From NCBI GenBank assembly GCA_030632765.1, contig DAOVUC010000158.1:1-5043 (forward strand): a DNA stretch of 5,043 bases. The letters are read 5' to 3'. Under the pieces are notes generated by a model that was given only the letters and a program-made list of their open reading frames with translations, was not told the DNA's origin and made no database searches. The translations under genes were made by a program, and so were the position numbers. Positions 1 through 5,043 of the stretch are shown one piece after another. The DNA comes from Candidatus Dadabacteria bacterium (GTDB lineage Bacteria > Desulfobacterota_D > UBA1144 > Nemesobacterales > UBA2774). The first letter of the stretch is position 1. Every line of letters starts with the position of its first letter.

Positions 1-61
1 GCTTTTTGATAATTCCGCTCTGGTGTTTCTAAGGTAGGCAAGACTGAGTAAAATAGTTTCT
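1..61. other. Window-edge stretch upstream of ybeY; possible gene tail
   Basis: All three forward frames meet a stop here (TGA at 7-9, TAA at 30-32, TAG at 35-37), so any upstream rightward gene ends within these bases. The remaining 2 to 11 codons are too few to identify it. The TAG at 35-37 is in frame with ybeY and bounds how far upstream ybeY could start. No strong Shine-Dalgarno is visible: AAGG at 31-34 and AGG at 36-38 lie too far from the GTG at 62 to be convincing. No clear promoter is seen. Confidence 0.4.
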
Positions 62-493
62 GTGAACATAGCGATACTAGATGAAACCACTGAGCTGGCC
101 CGAAAAGACAAGACGGGTCTTAAAAAAATAGCGCGGCTTGTGTTAAAAGAGTTGGGAGCCCCCAAAGACTCCGAGCTCAGTATCTCATTTATAGACGACA
201 TTAGGATGAGAGATCTAAACCGCACTTACAGACAGATAGACAGAACAACGGATGTATTGTCCTTTCCCCAGGGAGAGGGGCCTGATCTCACATTGCTGGG
301 GGATATAATTATTTCTTTAGACACAGCCAGGAGACATAGCGCATCATACGGTGTTACGCTCCATGAAGAATTAAAAAAACTTATCATCCACGGAGTGCTT
401 CATTTACTCGGCCACGACCATAAGAAGAAAAAAGAAACTCAAACAATGAGGGAGAAAGAAAAAGAGCTCTTTTTGATTGTGAAAAAACTTTAA
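62..493 (+). CDS. ybeY: Endoribonuclease YbeY (rRNA maturation factor)
   Basis: YbeY is a small metal-dependent endoribonuclease of the UPF0054 family. It acts on ribosomal RNA, notably 16S rRNA 3'-end maturation, and in ribosome quality control in the cytoplasm. The 143-residue product is close to the usual family length and looks intact. It carries the family signature HGVLHLLGHDH at residues 110-120, whose H110, H114 and H120 are the expected zinc ligands. It also has the upstream block YR...TDVLSFP (residues 56-69, with R57 matching the conserved arginine) and LGDI at 79-82. The start is GTG at 62; an in-frame TAG at 35-37 leaves almost no room for a longer protein. The C-terminus is very lysine/glutamate-rich, which is common in this family. 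It converges on a CorC-family gene whose stop lies 12 bases beyond its own. Confidence 0.96.
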   Translation: MNIAILDETTELARKDKTGLKKIARLVLKELGAPKDSELSISFIDDIRMRDLNRTYRQIDRTTDVLSFPQGEGPDLTLLGDIIISLDTARRHSASYGVTLHEELKKLIIHGVLHLLGHDHKKKKETQTMREKEKELFLIVKKL

Positions 494-520
494 GAGGGGT
501 AAACACTACTTCCCTTTTTT
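492..520. terminator. Possible weak terminator between the convergent genes
   Basis: The segment AAGAGGGG (492-499) can pair with CCCTTTTT (512-519) around a 12-base loop, using two G-U pairs on the RNA. It is followed by little extra T beyond the arm itself. It spans both stop codons of two converging genes, where a shared terminator would be expected. The stem is short and imperfect, so this is only a candidate. Confidence 0.25.
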
Positions 521-1738
521 GATCCTGAGTTTTACTTCCTCAATTAAACAGGAGGTAGACTTGGTTACGGTAAAAGTGTAGTTGGCATGTTTGACCTTGT
601 CCCCTGACTTTGGAATAGAACCTACTTCAGAGAGAAGGAATCCTCCCAGGGTTTCATAATCATCGCTTTTAGGAATCCCAAGCCCGAGATCGTCATTTAG
701 GGTTTCAATTTCTATTTTCGGGTTTATTAGATACTCTCCGTCCCCTGCTTTTCTCCAGAGCTTTATTCCTTTATCGTATTCATCCTCAATCTCCCCTACT
801 ACTTCCTCTAAAATATCTTCAAGCGTTATAGCCCCGACTGCTCCCCCGTATTCATCAACAACAACTGCCATACCGGCGCGCCCCTCTTTCATCTCGTCCA
901 GAAGTTCATCTACAAGCTTTGACTCCGGCACATAAAAAGGTGGTCTCGAATAATTTTTAAGAGCATCATTTGGATCAGCCCCCAGGAGATAAAATGAATG
1001 CAGCATTCCGGTTATGTTATCCACGCGCTCAGAGAAGATAGGGATTCTTGAGTGCCCGGTTTCTTTTATAAGTCTTATTGCGTCACCAACTTTTGAATCT
1101 TCACTAAGAGCGCATACATGAATAAGGGGAATCATAATCTCATCAACCGCTGTCTCGGAGAACCTGAATATCCTCTTAATTATTCTCTCTTTATAGTCAA
1201 CAGTTGGTTTAGTGGTGTCGCCCTCTATTACATCAATAAGCTCTTCTCTGGTAATAAAAGTACTTCCCGTACTTCCTACTAGATTTAGCAGTTTTTTCGT
1301 AAAAATATTCACAAATATCAAGATCGGATAAAATAATTTTGATGCTACCCAGAGGGGATATATTGCCCACAGTATAATGGTATTCCTCCTCTTTTGAAAA
1401 ACAGCCTTGGGAACAATTTGTCCAAATATTATTATAAGCGGTGAAAGGATTAAAATAGTATAGAGCTCTCCTCCCTGGCCGTATTTTTCGTGTATATAAA
1501 ATGTGAGGACAATAGTGCTAATGATAAGAGAAAGGTTAATTCCTACAAGTGTAGTACTTAAAAAACGCTCCACCTGATTAAAAGCACTCAATACAAGCTT
1601 GGCGCTTTTAGATCCCTCCTGTGCTAGCGACCTTATTTTTACTTTGTCACAGGAAATTAGAGCGATCTCAGAACCCGCAAAAAAGGCCTGTAATATGAGT
1701 GAAATTACTATTATTGCTATAACTACTTCAAGCGACAT
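506..1738 (-). CDS. DUF21-CBS-CorC membrane protein (HlyC/CorC/CNNM family), second paralogue
   Basis: This is an inner-membrane protein of the CorC/CNNM family, often annotated 'hemolysin', whose characterised members are linked to Mg2+ transport or efflux. The 410 residues follow the full family architecture. A DUF21 region with about four hydrophobic segments lies near residues 4-29, 60-82, 93-113 and 120-146. A CBS pair follows at about 200-255 and 265-320, with the typical DEYGG (295-299) and EDILEEVVGEIEDE (307-320). The C-terminal transporter-associated CorC domain is at about 328-406. The DUF21 motif normally reading GEIxPK is GQIVPK here (106-111), so the usual glutamate is Gln107. 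The ATG overlaps the end of the upstream paralogue by 11 bases and has a good Shine-Dalgarno, so it is the distal gene of a thiL operon. The family call is firm; the transported ion is not shown by sequence. Confidence 0.93.
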   Translation of the reverse strand: MSLEVVIAIIVISLILQAFFAGSEIALISCDKVKIRSLAQEGSKSAKLVLSAFNQVERFLSTTLVGINLSLIISTIVLTFYIHEKYGQGGELYTILILSPLIIIFGQIVPKAVFQKRRNTIILWAIYPLWVASKLFYPILIFVNIFTKKLLNLVGSTGSTFITREELIDVIEGDTTKPTVDYKERIIKRIFRFSETAVDEIMIPLIHVCALSEDSKVGDAIRLIKETGHSRIPIFSERVDNITGMLHSFYLLGADPNDALKNYSRPPFYVPESKLVDELLDEMKEGRAGMAVVVDEYGGAVGAITLEDILEEVVGEIEDEYDKGIKLWRKAGDGEYLINPKIEIETLNDDLGLGIPKSDDYETLGGFLLSEVGSIPKSGDKVKHANYTFTVTKSTSCLIEEVKLRIKKGK

Positions 1739-3071
1739 CTGCTACCTCTTTTTTCATTCTTTGAATTTTAATCTCGGTTATCCTCTTACCGGAAACCCTG
1801 TTTACCGTAAAAGCTAAACTACCGTATGAAACACTTTCCCCTTGTGCCGGGAATCTCCCGAATAAATCAAATACAAATCCCGCAACAGTCTCGTGATCCT
1901 CTTGTGATGGAAGAACAGATTCCTCAAGTTCATCTCCTAAATTTTCAATCCCACCGTATCTGAGTACGGTAAATAAAAAGGTGTCGTTAAATTCATCCAT
2001 CTTCATACTTCCTGGAATTATAAGCGCCTCCCCCTGCCATCTGACTTCGGCTTTTTTAACAACCCTTCTTTCATCTTCGATCTCACCGAAAAGTTCCTCC
2101 AGGATATCCTCCATAGTTACTATGCCATCCAAACGCCCATACTCGTCAACAACTATCGCTATATGGATACGCTGCTGTTGGAATTCTCTTAAAAGATCAA
2201 AGGCCATTTTTGTTCGGGGTATAAAATATGGCGGTTTTAAAAACTTCTTAATGGTTTTTTCATCAGAAAGGTCGAAAGAAAGAAGGTCTTTAGCATAAAG
2301 TACACCCACAATATTGTCCTTGTTACCCTTATAAACAGGCGTTCTTGAAAACCCTCGTTTTTTAATTTCATACAGGGCTTGAGACCTAGAGAGATTGACC
2401 GGCAATAAAAAGCAGTCAATTGAAGGGGTCATAATTTTATGAGCAGGCACATCCTCAAGTTTAAATAAACTCCCTACCAGCTTTTTCTCAATTTCGGTAA
2501 TTACACCCTCTTCGCTCCCTATACCAACAAGAGTTTTTACTTCTTCAGGAGTAAATTTTTCTCTATGCTCAGGCTCTATCTGCCCACCCAAAACTCTTGT
2601 AAATCCAATAGATAAAACCATTAATACCCATCTGATAGGGGTAATCAAGACATGGAATATATGTAGAGGATAAGAAATCGTTGTAGCAATCACTCTTGGG
2701 TACTTCACCCCTAATGTTTTGGGACCGATCTCACCTAATAAAAGAAGACTAGGAGAAGCAATGGCAACCGAGACTAACATTATTGTTTGATTTGAGGAAT
2801 TATCCAGAAGTCCTTTAACCGTAAGTCCTATAACACTCGTATAGGCCACATTCACAACTTCATCAGCAAAAAGAATGGTGATGATAAGTTTATATGGATC
2901 CTTTAGAAGCTTCTCAATTAGCTTTGAGCTCTTCTTACCGTCTTTTTTTAGCCTGTCTAGCTGATGTCTTCCAAGTGAAAATAGAGAGCCTTCCGACAGA
3001 CAGAAAAAGCCTGAGAGAAATAGAAGAACCAAAATTAGTAGTATGTTGTAACTTAACGATATATTTTCCAT
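1728..3071 (-). CDS. DUF21-CBS-CorC membrane protein (HlyC/CorC/CNNM family), first paralogue
   Basis: This 447-residue inner-membrane protein has the same architecture as the gene that follows it. DUF21 hydrophobic segments lie near residues 8-31, 61-84, 96-114 and 129-157, with the canonical GEIGPK at 113-118 (Glu114 kept). The CBS pair is at about 210-265 and 277-333, including DEYG (309-312) and MEDILEELFGEIEDE (320-334). A CorC C-terminal domain spans about 341-437. CBS pairs usually bind adenine nucleotides, and in CorC/CNNM proteins ATP-Mg is the usual regulator. Compared with its neighbour, the CorC domain carries about 18 extra residues between FND (361-363) and DHET (392-395). Its ATG follows the thiL stop with no gap (TAGATG) and no Shine-Dalgarno is visible, so termination-reinitiation is likely. 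It probably forms a pair with, or a paralogous partner to, the next gene; heteromerisation is inference. Confidence 0.94.
   Translation of the reverse strand: MENISLSYNILLILVLLFLSGFFCLSEGSLFSLGRHQLDRLKKDGKKSSKLIEKLLKDPYKLIITILFADEVVNVAYTSVIGLTVKGLLDNSSNQTIMLVSVAIASPSLLLLGEIGPKTLGVKYPRVIATTISYPLHIFHVLITPIRWVLMVLSIGFTRVLGGQIEPEHREKFTPEEVKTLVGIGSEEGVITEIEKKLVGSLFKLEDVPAHKIMTPSIDCFLLPVNLSRSQALYEIKKRGFSRTPVYKGNKDNIVGVLYAKDLLSFDLSDEKTIKKFLKPPYFIPRTKMAFDLLREFQQQRIHIAIVVDEYGRLDGIVTMEDILEELFGEIEDERRVVKKAEVRWQGEALIIPGSMKMDEFNDTFLFTVLRYGGIENLGDELEESVLPSQEDHETVAGFVFDLFGRFPAQGESVSYGSLAFTVNRVSGKRITEIKIQRMKKEVADVA
1745..1749 (-). promoter_or_regulatory. Shine-Dalgarno for the second CorC-family gene
   Basis: On the minus strand AGAGG lies six bases before the ATG at 1738, inside the last codons of the upstream gene. 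It supports that start, and with the 11-base overlap (ATG ... TGA, 1738-1728) it points to coupled translation. Confidence 0.7.
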
Positions 3072-4055
3072 CTAATTATTAAAGTGTATAAACCCCCTAT
3101 TTGGATGAGGAGCAGCTTCTCCGTTTATATTTAAAACCTCAATAGTTCTATCCTTAGTTACATACCCGATCTCAGTTATTTGTATGTTCAGATTCTTTGA
3201 TATTGTTTGAATATCCCCTCGTCTATCTTCATGGGAAGTAAATAGAAGCTCATAATCCTCCCCTCCACTTAGAGCCAGCCCGTATTCGTCATCAGAATAT
3301 TGATGAATACACTCCCCATACTGTTTTGATGTAGGTAATTTCATAAGCTCTAATTTAGCGCCGGTACCTTGCTGCACCGTAATCCTCTCGAGGTCAAGAA
3401 GAATGCCGTCACTAATATCAATCATCGAGGTTGGTACCCGATTAATTGCAAGCTCTCTGCCAAGTTCCAGTCTTGGAATAGGATGCAAGTGTTTATTGAT
3501 TAAGAATTCGTATCCATACCCTATTTCTTTATTTTGAAGTATCTTGAGACCAAGTGCTGAATCCCCTAAGGTTCCACTCGTATATATTAAATCCCCGGGA
3601 TTGGCTCCGCTTCTCTTAATCATGAGATGCGGCTCTACTTCGCCAAGGACGGTGATATCAATAAATAGCTTGTTAGATGAAGATAGATTTCCACCAATAA
3701 GTTCAAGTTCGAACTCTTCCTCAGATAACTTGAATCCTGAAATCAATCCATCAAGAAACTCCTCATTTTCTTTTTCAGAAAAACCTACTGATGCCAGAAT
3801 GAATCTTGGCACTCCTCCCATAGCCCCTACATCACTCACGGATACAGCGACTGCTTTCCTTGCCAATTCTGAAGCAGTTATAAGAGATTTCACAAAGTGC
3901 ACATCCTCAACTTGAGAATCAGTAGTAGCGAGCACAAGCTTATCGGTATCAAATTGTAGTGCGGCCGCATCATCACCAATGCCCAATTCCACACCTTTGG
4001 ATGCTTTATGAAACCGCTCTTCAATACGCCTAAGAGCACTAAGTTCATTTATCAT
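3072..4055 (-). CDS. thiL: Thiamine-monophosphate kinase
   Basis: ThiL phosphorylates thiamine monophosphate with Mg-ATP to give thiamine diphosphate, the active cofactor; this is the last step of thiamine biosynthesis in many bacteria and is cytosolic. The 327-residue length and motif order fit the AIR-synthase/ThiL fold. The motifs are GIGDDAA (25-31, metal/nucleotide site), TTD..VEDVHF (44-54), KAVAVSVSDVGAMGG.P (67-83), GGNLSSS (121-127, where many members read GGDT), SGTLGDSALGL (160-170), HPIPRLELG (191-199), IDISDGILLDLERI (212-225) and SGGEDYELLFT (263-273). The ATG at 4055 begins a short lead-in (MINEL) typical of the family. It is the first gene of a leftward operon with two CorC-family genes. 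I see no other thiamine gene and no TPP riboswitch upstream. Confidence 0.96.
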   Translation of the reverse strand: MINELSALRRIEERFHKASKGVELGIGDDAAALQFDTDKLVLATTDSQVEDVHFVKSLITASELARKAVAVSVSDVGAMGGVPRFILASVGFSEKENEEFLDGLISGFKLSEEEFELELIGGNLSSSNKLFIDITVLGEVEPHLMIKRSGANPGDLIYTSGTLGDSALGLKILQNKEIGYGYEFLINKHLHPIPRLELGRELAINRVPTSMIDISDGILLDLERITVQQGTGAKLELMKLPTSKQYGECIHQYSDDEYGLALSGGEDYELLFTSHEDRRGDIQTISKNLNIQITEIGYVTKDRTIEVLNINGEAAPHPNRGFIHFNN

Positions 4056-4231
4056 CGTGGTTAAATCCCGTAACTACCTATTATAGGATTAAAAATTATA
4101 AAATTGATATGATTAGAAAATTCTTGGGTTTGTATGAATTCAAGCTTTAAATCACACAAATGAGGGTCTGGTTCTTTCATTTAGTATTTGGTAAAAATTT
4201 GTTAAAAATTTAAAACACTTAAGTCTTTAAA

Positions 4232-4248
4232 CTACAATTAAATTGTAG
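4232..4248. promoter_or_regulatory. Perfect 17-bp palindrome, candidate operator
   Basis: CTACAATT (4232-4239) and AATTGTAG (4241-4248) are perfect inverted copies around a single A at 4240. The right arm contains the minus-strand -10 box of the thiL promoter, and the predicted start site near 4235 falls in the left arm. A protein bound here would block the promoter. The cognate regulator is unknown. The odd-length symmetry resembles 7-1-7 sites such as those of Fur/PerR-type regulators, but the bases do not match a site I can name. Confidence 0.5.
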
Positions 4249-4270
4249 GATATTTGTCTCTATCTGTCAA
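4242..4270 (-). promoter_or_regulatory. Sigma70-type promoter for the thiL operon
   Basis: On the minus strand a perfect -35 box TTGACA (4270-4265) is followed after exactly 17 bases by TACAAT (4247-4242), a five-of-six match to the -10 consensus. Transcription would start near 4235 and leave a leader of about 180 bases before thiL. The -10 lies inside a 17-bp palindrome, suggesting repression. Two TATAAT boxes nearer the gene (minus strand, 4100-4095 and 4085-4080) lack recognisable -35 boxes but could be secondary promoters. Confidence 0.6.
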
Positions 4271-4340
4271 CAAGAAATCCGCCGCATATAAACTGTTTCC
4301 CTGTCGCGGAGGCCACATATATTATGTATAATTGAGCGCT
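4264..4340 (+). promoter_or_regulatory. Candidate promoter and leader of the ArsC/Spx-family gene
   Basis: Two alternatives are visible. The first is CTGTCA (4264-4269), 17 bases, TATAAA (4287-4292), matching consensus at nine of twelve positions; its -35 overlaps the -35 of the divergent thiL promoter. It would start near 4299 and include GGAGG at 4308-4312. That GGAGG is too far from the gene's ATG (28 bases) but well placed for a three-codon frame, ATG at 4324 to TGA at 4333-4335, ending five bases before the gene. The second is a perfect TATAAT at 4327-4332 with no recognisable -35; it would place the start at about 4339-4340 and give a leaderless message from ATG 4341. The sequence does not decide between them. 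Confidence 0.3.
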
Positions 4341-4697
4341 ATGAGCAAAGAAAAAATGACTATATATGTAAAACCGACTTGTACTACATGCAGAAAAGTA
4401 CTAAAGATTCTAAAGGAGAGCGAGGCGGATTTTGATAGTGTTAATTATTTTGAAGAACCGCTCAACAAAAAAACACTGACTCAATTAGTAAAGAGTTTAG
4501 GTATTCCGCCAAGAGATCTCTTAAGAAAAAACGAAAAGATATATAAAGAGCTGGGACTATCCAAAAAAGAATTAAGCGACCCTCAAATTATTGCTCTTAT
4601 GGTAAAACACCCGGATTTGCTTCAAAGACCCATTGTCATTAAAGGAGATGAGGTGGTGCTAGCAAGACCCGCTGAGGAAATTGAGAAATTTCTTTAA
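4341..4697 (+). CDS. ArsC/Spx-family thioredoxin-fold protein (putative arsenate reductase-like)
   Basis: This small cytosolic protein, 118 residues from ATG 4341, has the length and motifs of the ArsC/Spx/YffB family. The redox motif CTTC is at residues 14-17, after a beta strand (TIYVKPT), and is followed by RKVLKIL. LLRKNE (60-65), QRPIV (95-99) and LARP (107-110) supply R62, R96 and R109, which line up with the oxyanion-binding Arg60, Arg94 and Arg107 of plasmid ArsC. This supports a reductase of the arsenate-reductase type, but the CxxC is the form seen in Spx-like members, so true substrate and function are open. No other arsenic genes are nearby. A TTG at 4332, directly after an in-frame TAA, would add three residues; I prefer ATG 4341. 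ATG 4356 is also possible (113 residues). No strong Shine-Dalgarno precedes any of them. Confidence 0.85.
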   Translation: MSKEKMTIYVKPTCTTCRKVLKILKESEADFDSVNYFEEPLNKKTLTQLVKSLGIPPRDLLRKNEKIYKELGLSKKELSDPQIIALMVKHPDLLQRPIVIKGDEVVLARPAEEIEKFL

Positions 4698-4826
4698 GAT
4701 ATAAGCAATCCTCTTAGTCTTATCAAGCTACTTATCATCCAATGACAACATTTAAGATAAGAAAGTTGGACAAACAAATAAGGATTGAAGAAGATTTTAA
4801 GATTAATTAACTATTAATGAATAACT
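4698..4826. other. AT-rich spacer between the ArsC-like gene and comM
   Basis: No convincing promoter or terminator is visible. There is a weak inverted pair, TCTTATC (4718-4724) and GATAAGA (4756-4762), with a long loop and no T-tract. TTTAAGAT recurs at 4693, 4751 and 4796. ATTAAT occurs at 4802-4807 and 4813-4818, exactly 11 bp apart, just before comM. A 22-codon open frame (4742-4810) lacks a ribosome binding site. Confidence 0.4.
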
Positions 4827-5043
4827 ATGATATCCAAGATTTTAAGCAGCGCAGTTTTGGGATTGGACGCATATCTCGTAGAGGTTGAGGTAGATATTGC
4901 TTTGGGCTTCCCACAATTTGCAACTGTGGGGTTGCCTGAAGGAGCTGTAAAAGAAAGTAAAGAGCGCGTTAGAGCAGCAATTAAAAACTGTGGATATGAA
5001 TTTCCGCAGAGAAGGATTACTGTAAATCTTGCCCCCGCCGATA
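4827..5043 (+). CDS. comM: ComM/YifB-family AAA+ ATPase, N-terminal part (cut by window edge)
   Basis: The first 72 codons of a ComM/YifB (Mg-chelatase-like) protein are present, out of the roughly 500 usual for the family. The visible part is the N-terminal ChlI-type, S5-fold domain. It contains [19 protein letters not shown] (11-29), the conserved [19 protein letters not shown] (34-52), NCGYEFP (54-60) and ITVNLAPAD (64-72). The AAA+ Walker motifs would lie beyond the window. In characterised bacteria ComM is a hexameric helicase that promotes branch migration during integration of transforming DNA; it is also widespread in bacteria not known to be naturally competent. The ATG at 4827 is the first usual start after the in-frame TGA at 4818-4820, so the start is well bounded, but no clear Shine-Dalgarno precedes it. 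Confidence 0.93.
   Translation, partial: MISKILSSAVLGLDAYLVEVEVDIALGFPQFATVGLPEGAVKESKERVRAAIKNCGYEFPQRRITVNLAPAD

Noticed and set aside
1981..2298. 105-residue plus-strand open frame (and smaller ones at 1599-1817 and 2894-3082)
   Set aside because: All lie wholly or mostly opposite well-supported CorC-family genes and show no domain or ribosome binding site.
2237..2419. 60-residue minus-strand open frame
   Set aside because: It is an alternative frame inside the first CorC paralogue, whose CBS domain is intact in the main frame across this stretch. There is no sign of a frameshift.
3544..3915. 123-residue open frame on the plus strand
   Set aside because: It lies entirely antisense to thiL, whose motifs are complete. 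The product is serine/proline-rich with no recognisable domain, as expected for a shadow frame.
4160..4213. 17-codon open frame in the divergent spacer
   Set aside because: No ribosome binding site, and it overlaps the A-tract repeats. Chance is the simplest explanation.
4056..4235. TPP riboswitch in the thiL leader
   Set aside because: The roughly 180-base leader is AT-rich and I find neither the CTGAGA element nor the rest of the conserved THI-box core.
4278..4310. Stem-loop TCCGC ... GCGGA in the divergent spacer
   Set aside because: Only five base pairs around a 23-base loop and no T-tract follows. It is too weak to call a terminator or leader structure.
4718..4762. Terminator after the ArsC-like gene from TCTTATC / GATAAGA
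   Set aside because: The arms are 31 bases apart, AT-rich and not followed by a run of T, so it does not resemble an intrinsic terminator.

Overview
The window is ordinary, densely coded bacterial chromosome with moderately low G+C. It has short spacers, overlapping or abutting genes, and no mobile element, CRISPR array, rRNA or tRNA that I can see. The gene set (YbeY, two membrane DUF21-CBS-CorC proteins, ThiL, an ArsC/Spx-fold protein, ComM/YifB) suggests a Gram-negative bacterium. A deltaproteobacterium-like lineage is a reasonable guess, but nothing here proves it.

Layout. Bases 1-61 hold at most the tail of an upstream gene. A rightward ybeY (62-493) meets a leftward three-gene operon head-on, with 12 bases between the stop codons. 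Read in its own direction, that operon is thiL (4055-3072), a 447-residue DUF21-CBS-CorC protein (3071-1728) and a 410-residue paralogue of it (1738-506). The thiL stop codon directly abuts the ATG of the next gene (TAGATG). The second and third genes overlap by 11 bases, with a good Shine-Dalgarno inside the end of the second. Translational coupling along the operon is therefore likely.

A 285-base divergent spacer separates thiL from a rightward ArsC/Spx-family gene (4341-4697). This spacer holds the clearest regulatory DNA in the window. It has a near-consensus leftward sigma70-type promoter (TTGACA, 17 bases, TACAAT), and the -10 box lies inside a perfect 17-bp palindrome that looks like an operator. 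After a further 129-base spacer comes the first 72 codons of comM/yifB, cut by the window edge.

How the genes relate. ThiL makes thiamine diphosphate by a Mg-ATP-dependent phosphorylation, and the CorC/CNNM family is linked to Mg2+ transport, so a shared magnesium theme in the operon is conceivable but is inference. YbeY beside CorC-family genes recalls the enterobacterial ybeY-ybeX pair, here in convergent orientation. I found no convincing previously undescribed system. The points most worth a second look are the operator-like palindrome, the divergence between the two CorC paralogues, and the ArsC-like protein that combines a CxxC motif with the full arsenate-reductase arginine set.
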